DNA of 64,000 nt from Diplonema papillatum (GCA_030068145.1 JAPJBO010000176.1:139001-203000); one strand, 5' to 3'; counted from the first letter of the stretch, positions 9,525-19,705 are shown. Notes: generated by a model not told the origin, from the sequence alone. Translations and numbers: made by a program.

Positions 9525-11070
9525 TCAATAATATTCTCCTCCTTGGTGTGCGTCTCGTGCTGCAGTTAGCTCCAGTCTCAGTGCCGCTGCGTAAAAGGGT
9601 AAGTAGAAAACGAACCAACTGTTAATGATCTTCGTGTGTTTGCCACATTTCCATCGTGGCGCCTCAGGACACGGAAAGCTAGGGGGCGGGATGGTGGGTA
9701 AGCAAGAGCGTGAGCGGTTGTGTGATGGAGCGAGAGGCCCTGTTTCACAGCATATCATTAGTCGGTTAATATTAATCTTCTAAGACTAGCGTCTTATACG
9801 ACAAAAAATAAGGCCCGAGACCCCTCCCCTCCCCATGCCGGACAGTGTCCGCCAAAGTCTAACTGACACGTTTCCTGACAACGATAAAACGGACAAACCT
9901 CCCATGTACATGTACGAGTACTTCTTGTTGACAGCGTCCTCAAAGCGGACAACGAAGGTCGATTGGGAGTTGTATGTCGTTGAAGAGGTGGTCGGGTTGG
10001 GACAACTGGTTGCGTTGTTGTCCCAGATGGCATAGCGCACGTCGTCGGTCGTGGGCGTCATGCACAGCTGGGCGGGATTCGGGGACCAACCTGTGTTTAG
10101 GCTTGCTTTTTCTTGCGGTGGAATTTGACACGGAAACAGTCTGTAAATTGATGGACAGACCGACTGACAACACGGGATTGCAAGCGGGATGGGTCCGAAG
10201 TGGGTAAGCACTGATCCTGATGGCCAAAGACGTAATTCTGAAAGATAGGAACGGAGCTCTGAAGTGGCAAAGCACTAATTCTGTTGACCGTATCCACAGG
10301 TATGGGTGATCGGCATTGGAGAACTACGCGTAATCAGTGCTCACCACTTCAGACCTTCGAATGTAGGTCCTGTGATCAGTTTGCGAAAACGAAGACACAC
10401 CGGTCAACCCGGATCCGAACAGGTAGTAAGTGTCCAGCTTGAAGATCGTGACACCCTCCATTCTCGGGCCGGTGCTGGTGATGCCAGTGGTGTTCAGGTA
10501 GTCAGGCGTCAGCTGCGAGATGCCGGCGTATGTGTTGCGAACGCTGCGGACGAGGTACGCCAGGTCGTTGTCTTGGTAGAGACCCATGTCGTATGAGTCC
10601 TCGTTGTCGGGCCGGAACCCGCTAACAAACTTGTAGTCGCCGCAGATTTGGTCGCACGTCGCAACGCCAACAGACTTGATCGCGAAGTTGCTAGTGTCGA
10701 GATGGAACCACATCACGAAGTTGCTGTTCTGCTTGTTGATGACGATTTTCGGTCGTTCGATCCTCCACGGCGGCGTGCCAACGCTGCTGACGATCGACGT
10801 GTTGTGTGCATGATCTCGTTCAAGAACTTCCAGTTCATCAGGTCCGTTCGACGTGTAGCAGTTGATCCCCTCGCTCAGAGCACCGGAGCCCTGTTTCTGG
10901 GACGTTCCGATCAGATAAAACACGTCGTTGTATTAGACAATCTGGCCCCCGTGGGCGTGGATGAAGTTGCCGTCGACGTCTGCCCAGTTACCGTTGGACA
11001 TGACAGAGCCCTTTGGGTACAGCGCCGATGCGGCAGCGCACATGGTGGCGAGAACAAGGCCGCGTATCAT
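9525..11070 (-). pseudogene. Secreted GH43-like glycosidase with in-frame TAA
   Basis: The first ATG, at 11070, opens a signal peptide (MIRGLVLATMCAAASA). It is followed by WADVDGNFIHAHGGQIV, the opening motif of GH43-type beta-propellers, in which an Asp is catalytic. The next codon is TAA (10933-10935), and the same frame then continues with YNDVFYLIG, IERPKIV, VMWFHLD, DMGLYQDNDLAYLV and YYLFGSGLTG, all matching the family in order. The exon ends at 10401. A GT-AG intron (10400-10091) joins in frame to GWSPNPAQL and KKYSYMYMG. A last exon near 9680-9525 supplies WFVFYLPF, a likely match to the family's closing segment, and then TGA. The exact second intron is uncertain. The product would be an extracellular polysaccharide hydrolase. 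The TAA falls where relatives have Tyr, so the gene is a young pseudogene or holds a sequence error. Confidence 0.7.
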
Positions 11071-12235
11071 TTTCGAGACTCGAGAGAAAAACAAAAGACC
11101 TGAGCGGAACGAGTGTGGGGTGGCGGGTACAAACGAGATTGAGCCGGTCCATCCCCTCTTGATAGACCGTGATAGACCGAAGAATACAGCACCGGGCAAA
11201 TTCGATGCAGCTCTAGGAACTAGGGATGGACCTGATAGACCGTGGTGGACCGTGATTCACTGTGATTAACAGCGGCAGGTACTTCGATGCAGTTTCAAGA
11301 GATAGCGACGAACCGGCTCAGAGATGCGAGAAACCCCCGCTTTCCGAAGGGAACACTTATCACGAAAAGGCGCCGCAACCACCTGTCACAGAGCACTGCG
11401 CCCACCTTACTGGTGTCTCCAAACGAGGATTCGCGAGCCGAAGCCCGTTTGTAGCTGGAAACGGAAAAGCTGCGGATCCGAAGACCCTAATCCCACAAGG
11501 GAGCAGCTGCCGTCTTCCCATCATTGGATAAGTAAACGACAACACAAAAGAGTAAGTGGTACTTCATGGTTGCGGTCCCACCTATTCTACATCTCTCGTG
11601 TCACTGCACAAAGTCAGACTAGAGTCAAACTCAACAGGGTCTGCTTTCCCCGCTGGCAGTTTCAAGTCCGTTCCCTTGACTGCTGTTTCGCCAGATAGAA
11701 GGTAGGGACAGAATGAATCTCATTTCATGCACGTCTACAACTAGAAGACGAGAGTCATAGTTACTTCCACCGTTACCCGCGCTTGACCTGATCTCTCAGC
11801 GTTGACAAGTAGGACACCAGAAGTCACATTCCACCGCTGTGATGAACTAGGCAGCCCGTCTTCCCACACCGGTCAGAATATTGTCGACCGAACCCTCGCC
11901 ATCCCCTTTTGACATTGTCACCTCTGCTGACTGCGCCTGGTGCAAACTACCCTAGCGACTGTATGGGAGCCTGTGATACGGACTTCCTCCTCTTGAGCAC
12001 ACAAAAAGCGGAAAGAATGGGTGGCGGAGGCAAGCTATAGATCTGAACCAAAAAACACGGAAGTATTACGTGACCTGTGTTTCGATACGGATCTTCTTCT
12101 TTCGGACAAAGAAGCATAGAGAAGGGATGGCAAGCCATGAGATATGATTTCTTCGCACGTGTCGGCCGATGCGGAACGATGCACGCCGCGGCGAGGCTGG
12201 ATAGTCACCGAGAATTGCGGAAGGGTATAAACTCG
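11071..12235. other. Intergenic, nothing recognised
   Basis: Between 11155 and 11270 the words GATAGACCGTG and GTGGACCGTGATT recur as short imperfect direct repeats. No supported gene. Confidence 0.45.
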
Positions 12236-12239
12236 TCAG

Positions 12240-12430
12240 GTACATGCTGGCCCGAAGAACGATGAAAGATCAGTTTGTTGAACGCGTACGCCCGCCACAC
12301 TATACCCAGATTTACCTGTGTTTCGTGTGGGCTACAGCACATTTACCTCCTTCGAGTTTCTGCAACTGGCAGTCTCCTCAAGTATTTCCTACAAAGCAGG
12401 TGCTTATACAAAATAAGAATTGCAGGAGTA
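12240..12430 (+). repeat. Dispersed repeat D1, copy
   Basis: Contains TTTGTTGAACGC, then TGTGGGCTACAGCACATTTA, then CAAGTATTTCCTACAAAGCA and GGTGCTTATACAAAA, the conserved blocks of a roughly 230-bp interspersed family with other copies at 22.2, 23.2, 26.4, 29.8, 30.2 and 57.6 kb. Confidence 0.7.
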
Positions 12431-12528
12431 AGACTCGTCAGGTATGTCCTGGCTCCGAGTCAATAGGAATTGTAGAAGCATGCGTCGAACTCATTGAACA
12501 TTCTTGACAATATCTTGTGTTGTCAACG

Positions 12529-15480
12529 TTACGAACCGAAGAGTGGCTTCCGCTTGCCAGCCGCCCGCTCCATTCGCCTCCGCCGCGCGGGAATCAGCAT
12601 GCCATCGCTTTGCATCGCGTCTTCGAGGTCTCGCAGCTTGCGCGCGAGCGAAGCGCACTGGTACAGCTCGCGCAGCTGATGGTACAGCGCTGGCACCTGC
12701 AGCCCGTCGGCCAACGCCCGGGAGAAGACGGCTTCCCCTCGTTTGACCCAGACGCCCACCCGCGGGTCCAGCGGCCCTGACGAACTGGGCGGGGTCTCGC
12801 TGCACGTCTTCTTGCAGGCCGCCACCACCAGCCTGAGCATGGCCGCGTACGCCCTGGAGTCGGGGTGGGCGCCTGCTTCCGCGAGCATTTGAGTCGTCAA
12901 GGTCCACGATTCTTCGGCGGTGGGGCGCGGTTGTGCGGCAGTGCGCGCCTCGGCTGTGTGTTCGGGTTTGCCGACGTCGGATTTCGGTTCGTTTTCGTTG
13001 CGAGCGGGGGCAACGGAGCCTGCGCCGGATTGTCTCTCCCCACCGAAGGACCCACTCCGCTGCTGCTGCTGGTCTTGGTGCTGGTGCTGCTGTCGCTGTT
13101 CCTGCTGCTGCTGGTCTTGGTGCTGGTGCTGCTGTCGCTGTTCCTGCTGCTGCTGGTCTTGGTGCTGGTGCTGCTGTCGCTGCTCCTGCTGCTGCTGGTC
13201 TTGGTGCTGGTGCTGCTGTCGCTGTTCCTGCTGCTGCTGGTCTTGGTGCTGGTGCTGCTGTCGCTGTTCCTGCTGCTGCTGGTCTTGGTGCTGGTGCTGC
13301 TGTCGCTGCTCCTGCTGCTGCTGGTCTTGGTGCTGGTGCTGCTGTCGCTGTTCCTGCTGCTGCTGGTCTTGGTGCTGGTGCTGCTGTCGCTGTTCCTGCT
13401 GCTGCTGGTCTTGGTGCTGGTGCTGCTGTCGCTGCTCCTGCTGCTGCTGGTCTTGGTGCTGGTGCTGCTGTCGCTGTTCCTGCTGCTGCTGGTCTTGGTG
13501 CTGGTGCTGCTGTCGCTGTTCCTGCTGCTGCTGGTCTTGGTGCTGGTGCTGCTGTCGCTGCTCCTGCTGCTGCTGGTCTTGGTGCTGGTGCTGCTGTCGC
13601 TGTTCCTGCTGCTGGTCTTGGTGCTGGTGCTGCTGTCGCTGTTCCTGCTGCTGCTGCTGGTGCTGGTGCTGTTGCTGCACCTGCTGCTCCTGCTGCTGCT
13701 GCTGCTGCACCTGCTGCTGCTGCTGCACCTGCTGGTGCTGCTGCTCTTGCTGTTCCTGCTGCTGCACCTGCTGGTGTTGCTGCTCTTGCTGTTCCTGCTG
13801 CACCTGCTGCTGCTGCTGGTGCTGCTGCTGCTGCTCCTGCTGGTGCTGTTGCTGCTCCTGCTGCTGCTCTTGCTGTTCCTGCTGCTGCACCTGCTGGTGT
13901 TGCTGCTCTTGCTGTTCCTGCAGCACCCGCTGCTGCTGCTGCTCCTGCTGGTGCTGTTGCTGCTGCTCCTGCTGCACCTGCTGCTGCTGCTGCTGCTGCT
14001 GCTCCTGCCGCAGCTGCTGCTGGTGCTGCTTCTGCTGCGATGCCCCGGCGCGCGCGCCGCCGCCGGGCAGCAACGCGACGTGGGCCGCCAGCGCCTGGAG
14101 CCGCGCCCTCAGCGCCTCGGCCGGCGACAGGTGCGCGGCGTGCCGGCCGTCGAGGAGGGCGGACAGCTCGCGCCACGCGCCGCAGGCGGCGAACTTGCGG
14201 GCCAGCGTCTTCGCCTCCTCGCGCCCGGGTGCAGGCAGCAGGGCGTGGCGACAGCGATGACGGCCGTCGTCGCTGCCGTTGTGGTCCTGGAGGTGTGGGC
14301 TCGGGAGGGACGGGTGCGACCGGTCGAAAATGGCGGCAGCGGCCTCGTGACTCACCTGCGCGCTGAGCACACTGGCCATCACCGCGTCGGTCGCTGGCAG
14401 CCCCCGCCGCAGCATGGCCGCGAGGTGCCGCAGGCTGGGCGCCGGACCGTCGGCCCGGATCAGCGCCGCCCACGCCGCGGGTTCGCTGAACAGCTCGGCT
14501 GGCGCCTTCCGCAGGAACTCCGCGAACAGATCCTCTCCTTCCGGCGCCGGCGGCCGACGGCCGCTTGCGGGTTCCACGCTGCAAGTGGCGGGAAGTGGGT
14601 CGTTAACAACAGGTGCGTTCATGGGTTTGCCGGCGGCGGGTGCTTTGCTCCAACGATCGAACTCCGCAGCGCCGCCGACGGCGGACGCGCTGTTTCCGCG
14701 GGCAGTTATTACACCTTCGCCGGTGGCGGGCGCAGTGTCACCGCATTTTGGGCCCGGGTCGCAAGTGGCGGGAAGTGGGTCGGGAACAGGTGCTTTCATG
14801 GGTTCGTCGGCGGCGGATACGTTGTTCCAACGATCGAACCCCGCAGCGTCGCCGACAGCAGGTGCGCTGTCTCCACGGGTAGCTATTCTTACCCCACTAC
14901 CGCTGTCTTCAGGCATCCCGGCGGCGTGCTTTTTTCCGCTGGCACTTCCGAGGTCATCGATTACGCCAGTGCCGAAAGTGCAGTTGAACCATCCATCAGG
15001 AGGGCTCTTTCCATCGCTACTTTGTACATGCGCGCACAAGGTCTCATCAACGGGAACCCGCGTCTGACGCTCACGGCGGGAGCGCCGTTGCCTGCTCCTA
15101 CTAAAGCAGGCGAGGGCGGTCAGCCACGAGTGCTGGGTTGGCGGGACGCGGGAGGCTTCCATCCTGCGGAGGACGTCGGCGACGAGGCGGTCCGCCTCCC
15201 AGTGTGCGAACATCGTCACGACGTGCTGGTACGCCTTGGGGCTCACGGGGTGGCCCTGGCTCTCGAGCTGCGCGATCTTCTCGAACACGGCGGCCTCGGA
15301 CGCGACCACGCTCGAGCTCCGGGCGGCCTTCAGCCCGATGCTCCACTGCTTCTTCACCAGCTCGCCCAACGCGAGCTCCGCGACCCGGTCGCACACGCTC
15401 ACATTCGCAGGCTGCACTTCCTTCTTCAGCCTTCTCGACACCGCGCGGCATACCACGCGCGCGACATTGCTCTTTCTCAT
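12529..15480 (-). CDS. PPR-like organellar protein with long Gln-rich repeat
   Basis: A 983-residue single-exon frame runs from ATG to TAA. The arginine-rich, acid-free start (MRKSNVARVVCRAVSRRLKK) looks like a mitochondrial targeting peptide. Residues about 80-125 (AYQHVVTMFAHWEADRLV, then VLRRMEASRVPP) and about 855-960 (DSRAYAAMLRLV, then VPALYHQLRELYQ) have the helix-pair pattern of pentatricopeptide repeats, which bind organellar RNA. Between residues about 205 and 305 a roughly 48-residue unit (GNSASAVGGAAEFDRW) occurs twice. A central 330 residues are nearly pure Gln, His, Glu and Arg from CAG-rich repeats. The degenerate PPRs could instead be another alpha-solenoid. A broken copy of the 5' end lies just upstream. 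Confidence 0.75.
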   Translation of the reverse strand: MRKSNVARVVCRAVSRRLKKEVQPANVSVCDRVAELALGELVKKQWSIGLKAARSSSVVASEAAVFEKIAQLESQGHPVSPKAYQHVVTMFAHWEADRLVADVLRRMEASRVPPTQHSWLTALACFSRSRQRRSRRERQTRVPVDETLCAHVQSSDGKSPPDGWFNCTFGTGVIDDLGSASGKKHAAGMPEDSGSGVRIATRGDSAPAVGDAAGFDRWNNVSAADEPMKAPVPDPLPATCDPGPKCGDTAPATGEGVITARGNSASAVGGAAEFDRWSKAPAAGKPMNAPVVNDPLPATCSVEPASGRRPPAPEGEDLFAEFLRKAPAELFSEPAAWAALIRADGPAPSLRHLAAMLRRGLPATDAVMASVLSAQVSHEAAAAIFDRSHPSLPSPHLQDHNGSDDGRHRCRHALLPAPGREEAKTLARKFAACGAWRELSALLDGRHAAHLSPAEALRARLQALAAHVALLPGGGARAGASQQKQHQQQLRQEQQQQQQQQVQQEQQQQHQQEQQQQRVLQEQQEQQHQQVQQQEQQEQQQEQQQHQQEQQQQHQQQQQVQQEQQEQQHQQVQQQEQQEQQHQQVQQQQQVQQQQQQEQQVQQQHQHQQQQQEQRQQHQHQDQQQEQRQQHQHQDQQQQEQRQQHQHQDQQQQEQRQQHQHQDQQQQEQRQQHQHQDQQQQEQRQQHQHQDQQQQEQRQQHQHQDQQQQEQRQQHQHQDQQQQEQRQQHQHQDQQQQEQRQQHQHQDQQQQEQRQQHQHQDQQQQEQRQQHQHQDQQQQEQRQQHQHQDQQQQEQRQQHQHQDQQQQRSGSFGGERQSGAGSVAPARNENEPKSDVGKPEHTAEARTAAQPRPTAEESWTLTTQMLAEAGAHPDSRAYAAMLRLVVAACKKTCSETPPSSSGPLDPRVGVWVKRGEAVFSRALADGLQVPALYHQLRELYQCASLARKLRDLEDAMQSDGMLIPARRRRMERAAGKRKPLFGS
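13060..14035 (-). repeat. Coding 42-bp minisatellite and CAG/CTG tract
   Basis: About fourteen tandem units of 42 bp encode the 14-residue peptide QQQQEQRQQHQHQD. A more irregular CAG-type region extends to 14035. A single site alternates TTC, TTC, CTC on the plus strand in consecutive units, giving a 126-bp higher-order period. Because every unit is a multiple of three and poor in stop codons, additional frames on both strands stay open, which explains long spurious Leu-, Cys- and Ala-rich frames. Confidence 0.95.
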
Positions 15481-15829
15481 GTCATATTTTCAGCCTGTTT
15501 TTTCGTGGGGTTAGAATGCAGATCTGTAGCGATGGCCTGCATTAGCCACTGGATGCCTACCTCTTCGATCGTACCGTGTCGTGCTTCTGGCGTTTGCACT
15601 CATTCAAATCATCGTCTTCGCGGTCGCTTTGCGACCCTTCCCTTCCTTGCCGGTTTGCATGCACCCATCCAGCCTCCATCGAAATGAGGACAAAGCAGTC
15701 GCTCGAGTAATCTCGCGGGTGTGGCTCCTCTCGAAAGACACTCCCTCGTCGCCCGTCCGCTCCATGGTCTCTCCGCTGGCAGCGTTTAGTTGTGGTTCAG
15801 AAGTACTGTTGAAAATTGCTGTTCGAACA

Positions 15830-15990
15830 CCTCACCATACTTCAGGTACACCACGCACACGATAATGCTCTTCCTCATAGCAAAAATCAGCCTCTTTCTT
15901 CGCGGGTGTGCTCCTCCCTCTTACTGTTTGCCCACTCGCAATGCTCTTTCCGCTCCACCTATCATACGATATTGCTCTTCCTCATGAGGG
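15830..15990 (-). repeat. Partial copies of the PPR gene 5' end
   Basis: The start region of the PPR gene, read on the plus strand as GACATTGCTCTTTCTCAT, recurs with changes at 15852-15872 (with following AATCAGCCT shared as well) and at 15962-15987. The first copy still reads MRKS before diverging. They are short 5'-end duplicates with no downstream gene. Confidence 0.55.
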
Positions 15991-16790
15991 TTCCCTGCAT
16001 TGGCCGTATTGCCAGAGTCCCTGTAAAGAACAGAGAGCTAACAGCCCTCCGATCTCTTCTGATGGTGACAAACAAAGGGTGCTCAAGACTTTCAAACAAT
16101 CAGAACATACAACGACACAACGTATGCACTTTCCAAGAGGCAGCAAGTGCCAGGGGGGTTTTGGATGGTTGGGAACTGGTTGAGAAGACCATGACAGCGT
16201 CTCTCGCACGCTACGCAGCCACACGTGCACGGTGCGGGAAAGGAAAGGGTCAGCGCCGGAAACACGACGAAAAAAGTTTTCGCCTCCTAAACCCAGGGGG
16301 CGGGACGAGCCATCGCTCGCCTCACCATTGGATTGCCTGACCGGCTAGACTGGGCAGGGGAAAGGAGAGACTGCTAGCCCGGTACATGAGCCTCCGAATG
16401 AACGGCGGCGGCGGACGAAGCAACGAGGCTTGGGATGTGGTTGTGTGCCGACTCGTTTCGATCATCTAATTATTATTAATTTCCGCGGGGGCGGTTGATT
16501 GGGCCCGGCATCCCTCTCTTTCTCTCTCACTTTCGGTTAGAAAACGAAGAAGGGAGAGTGCGCATGTACCTCGGAAGGGGGTGGACGATTAAAAAATAAG
16601 CCTTCGTTTCAGGCTGCCCTGCTTTTGCTCGTGGTGCTATCAACCGCAGCTCTCTTCTACCGTGAAAGAATGTTAGATCTAAAAACTCTGTACGTGGCTG
16701 GCTTGACATACCCAGTAGCCGCCCTCCCCAGACGGAAGGCCACAGGTGCGGTACTCACGGGATTTCGCGTGCACGTTCGTACCTGTGCGC
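15991..16790. other. Intergenic, nothing recognised
   Basis: No supported gene, RNA or strong repeat was seen. Confidence 0.4.
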
Positions 16791-16794
16791 TGAG

Positions 16795-17505
16795 TCTTTG
16801 CTCGCAGGCTGCTTGACGCTCGCTTTTTTGAAATCGGCCAGCTTGGCGTTGAGCTCTTGCTCTTTGTTCAGCGGCGGCAAGCAAGGCTTGCATCCACAGG
16901 AGGGACTGCCTTAGAATTCGGACATGAAGAATGCCAGCAGCTCGGCGCTTGGCGGCTTTACTTGGCGACATCGTCAACCGCGGCAGGAGCCGCGGCCCGT
17001 ACTTTACGACGGTCACTCAACGCCGCATCCACAGGAGGGACGGCCTCAGTCTTCGGACATGAGGAAGGCCAGCAGCTTCTCGTCCGAAGGAAGCTCCTTC
17101 TTCGCAGGCTTCGGCGCAGGGCGGCTTTGCTTGGCGACATCGTCAACCGCGGCAGGAGCCGCGGCCCGTACTTTCCGACGGTCACTCAGCGCCGCATCCA
17201 ACTCGCGCTGGATCCAAATATTCAAAGTGCACGGCGGATTCTAACGACACGCACCGGTTGCACGGGTTTGACAGCTTCTACGGTTACGGGGTTTTCGGTT
17301 TCGGCGACCGCAGAGCCGGGACAGTGGCCGGCGGGCGGAGGGACGGGCACTCAGCATCCAGCTTACGCTGGATCCAGTCTAGTGTCGAAGTGCACGCCGA
17401 ATTCTCAACGGCGCTGTTTGCGCGCGGTATGACACTCCGAAGGTTTGACTGGTTGAAGCTCGCTTTTTTGAGCGTGCTCTTTTTCAGCGGCGGCATCCGC
17501 AGGAG
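16795..17505 (-). repeat. Tandem degenerate copies of the Aha1-like gene 3' end
   Basis: At least three incomplete copies of the last roughly 110 codons of the adjacent Aha1-like gene lie directly downstream of it. Copies of the stop region (GGACATGA with following AGCAGC) begin near 16915 and 17040, and a piece of the Ala/Glu coil (GCCAGCTTGGCGTTGAGCTC) lies at 16838. Each boundary carries CAGGAGGGAC, the sequence just past the true stop. Frames are broken, so these are pseudogene fragments. Confidence 0.8.
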
Positions 17506-17513
17506 GGACGGCC

Positions 17514-18458
17514 TTAGTCTTCGGACATGAGGAATGCCAGCAGCTCCTCGTCCGAAGGCAGCTCCTTCTTCGCAGGCTTCGGTGCGGGGCGGCTTTGCTT
17601 GGCGACATCGTCAACCGCGGCAGGAGCCGCGGCCTGTACTTTACGACGGTCACTCAGCGCCGCGTCCAACTCACGCTGGATCCAAACTTTCGAAGTGCAC
17701 GGCGGATTCTCAACGGCGCGCACCGTTTGCACGGCTTCGACAGCTTCTACGGGTACGGGTGTGGCTGGTTCTTTGCTCGCAGGCTGCGGGACGCTCGCTT
17801 TTTTGAGCTCGGCCAGCTTGGCGTTGAGCTCCCGCTCTTGTTCAGCGGCGGCAAGTAGGGCTGCTTCGTCCGCGGCGCGAGCGGCTCGCGCGATCTGCTC
17901 CCGCTCACGCGCCAGGTCGGCGTCGCGCTGCTGGCGGAGGACCGGGTCGTGCTTGCAGCGGAGCGCTTCGAAGAAGTGCCGCACCAGCGACCGCAGAGCC
18001 GGGACCGCCTCCTTCCGCACCCCGGCGAGGATGACGTCGGTGGCCGGCAGGCGGAGGGACTCGACGGTCACTTCAACGGGGAAGTCGTCCATCGTTTCCT
18101 GGTCTACGTTGAACTTCAGCAACCCGTGCGCGTCTGCGCTCTCGTAGCCGTACTTGTCCTTCGCCTCGCCGTGCCATTCGACGGCTGCGGTGAAGTCGAA
18201 GCAGCAGCCCTTTTTCCGCTTGCGGTTTATGACGATGCTTTCGCCTTCGATCTCCCCCCGTAAAACGAGGAGGCGGATTGTGCACCGACCGAAGCTCTCG
18301 TCCACGTCGCTGACGGTCCGGTTGGTCAGCCACTGGGTGAACAGCTTCTTCGCGTCGCCCGTCACGTCCTTCTCCTCCCAGTGCCACGCGTTCACGTTGC
18401 GACCGTCTTCCAGGTCGCGCACGTTCCAGCGTGGGTCACCTTCATTCACTCGCGCCAT
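17514..18458 (-). CDS. Aha1 N-domain protein, Hsp90 co-chaperone-like
   Basis: Starting at the first ATG (MARVNEGDPRW) the protein has 314 residues and ends in TAA. Residues 8-155 match the Aha1 N-terminal domain: DPRW, NVNAWHWEEKD, an EGES segment, a basic NRKRKKG turn, and the VEWHGE strand. This domain binds the middle segment of Hsp90 and stimulates its ATPase in the cytosol. The usual C-terminal SRPBCC-type AHSA1 domain is absent. It is replaced by a helical Arg/Ala/Glu-rich stretch at about 170-225 and a Pro/Ala-rich tail ending in an acidic EELLAFLMSED. Some relatives carry only the N domain, so function may be retained. Upstream and downstream partial copies flank it. No TATA box is seen, although a CTTTCACTCTAAAA block of the dispersed element lies about 100 bases upstream. 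Confidence 0.9.
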   Translation of the reverse strand: MARVNEGDPRWNVRDLEDGRNVNAWHWEEKDVTGDAKKLFTQWLTNRTVSDVDESFGRCTIRLLVLRGEIEGESIVINRKRKKGCCFDFTAAVEWHGEAKDKYGYESADAHGLLKFNVDQETMDDFPVEVTVESLRLPATDVILAGVRKEAVPALRSLVRHFFEALRCKHDPVLRQQRDADLAREREQIARAARAADEAALLAAAEQERELNAKLAELKKASVPQPASKEPATPVPVEAVEAVQTVRAVENPPCTSKVWIQRELDAALSDRRKVQAAAPAAVDDVAKQSRPAPKPAKKELPSDEELLAFLMSED

Positions 18459-18654
18459 CTCGCGCTCCCCCTTCCCTCTGTTCACAAAAAGGTCTTCCTG
18501 TTCTGCCTTGAACCGTTGAAGACACGTGTGGTTTTGCGTTGTTCTGAACAGAAGACACGCAAGACTTTTAGAGTGAAAGTTCAGTTAAAGATTTTTGGAA
18601 TGTTTTCGGTTGTAAAGATGCGGCATATTTTTCAGTGAACGCCAGCACGAACGG

Positions 18655-19705
18655 CTGTGCGCGGCCGCCGTGAAGTCGAAGCAGCAGCCCTTTTTCCGCT
18701 TGATGTTTATGACGATGTTTTCGCCTTCGACCTCACGTAAGACGAGGAGGCGGACCGACCGAAGCTCTCCTGCGCGTCAGCTTCTTCGCGTCGCAAACTG
18801 TATGGAGGCCTTGTACTTCGTCAACTAATTCTGCTATCGGTCGGCCAACAGTATCTGCAGAGCCCGTCACATGATGTCGCGGGTTTTGCGCACGTCCTGC
18901 AGCGTCCGGACATCCTCGTTGGCTCGCCGGTACTGTTCCCAGTCAATCTCCAACCGCCGACCGGCAGACAGTACTCTGTACTCTGTTCATCCGTGGCTGG
19001 CACTCCATCTGCTGAAGGCCGACTACGACCCTACTTGCACGATATCATCGTGCAGCAAAAGGGCGCAGCTTCGTCTCCAGCAAGTAGTTGGCAGCTACTT
19101 GCTTGGCAGCAGTCCTTCTACGAAGCAGCAGCCTTTTTTCCGCTAGCTCTCCTGCGCGTCAGCTTCTTCGCGTCGCAAACTGTATGGAGGCCTTGTACTT
19201 CGTCAACTAATTCTGCTATCGGTCCGCCAACAGTATCTGGCCTCTTGCAGAGCCCGTCACATGATGTCGCGGGTTTTGCACACGTGCTGCAGCGTCCGGA
19301 CATCCTCGTTGGCTCGCCGGTACTGTTCCCAGTCAATCTCCAACCGCCGACCGGCAGAACGGTACTCTGTACTCTTTTCATCCGTGGCTGGCACTCCATC
19401 TGCTGAAGGCCGACTACGACCCTACTTGCACGATATCATCGTGCAGCAAAAGGGCGCAGCTTCGTCTCCAGCAAGTAGCTGGCAGCTACTTGCTTGGCAG
19501 CAGTCCTTCTACGAAGCAGCAGCCTCTTTTCCGCTGGGTTTATGACGAAGCCTTCGCCTTCGATCACCCGCGAGGAGGCGGATTGTGCACAGACCGAAGC
19601 TCTCCTGTGCGTCAGCTTCTTCGCGTCGCAAACTGTATGGAGGAACCTTGTACTCGTCAACTAATTCTGCTATCGGTCCGCCAACAGTATCTGGCGCCTT
19701 GCGAA
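18655..19705 (-). repeat. Chimeric tandem units containing Aha1 gene pieces
   Basis: Two full units and one partial unit, period about 390 bp, lie upstream of the Aha1 gene. Each contains a scrap of its coding sequence (the GACGCGAAGAAGCTG, TTCGGTCTGTGCACAATC and CGGAAAAAGG region) joined to unrelated sequence. The minus strand of each unit also holds a protein-like stretch, RRLEIDWEQYRRANEDVRTL, ending in ACATCATGTGA. These look like repeatedly copied fragments of an Aha1 paralog or of a fusion gene; none is intact. Confidence 0.75.

Noticed and set aside
10933-10935. Reassigned stop codon read as Tyr
   Set aside because: TAA ends the PPR and Aha1-like genes, and a frame of about 4,000 codons here contains no TAA or TAG, which would be common if they were sense codons.
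12865-15687. Very long plus-strand Leu-rich, Cys/Trp-rich and Ala-rich open frames over the PPR gene
   Set aside because: They are by-products of a 42-bp repeat with few stop codons; only the minus frame extends into protein-like sequence on both sides with a targeting peptide.
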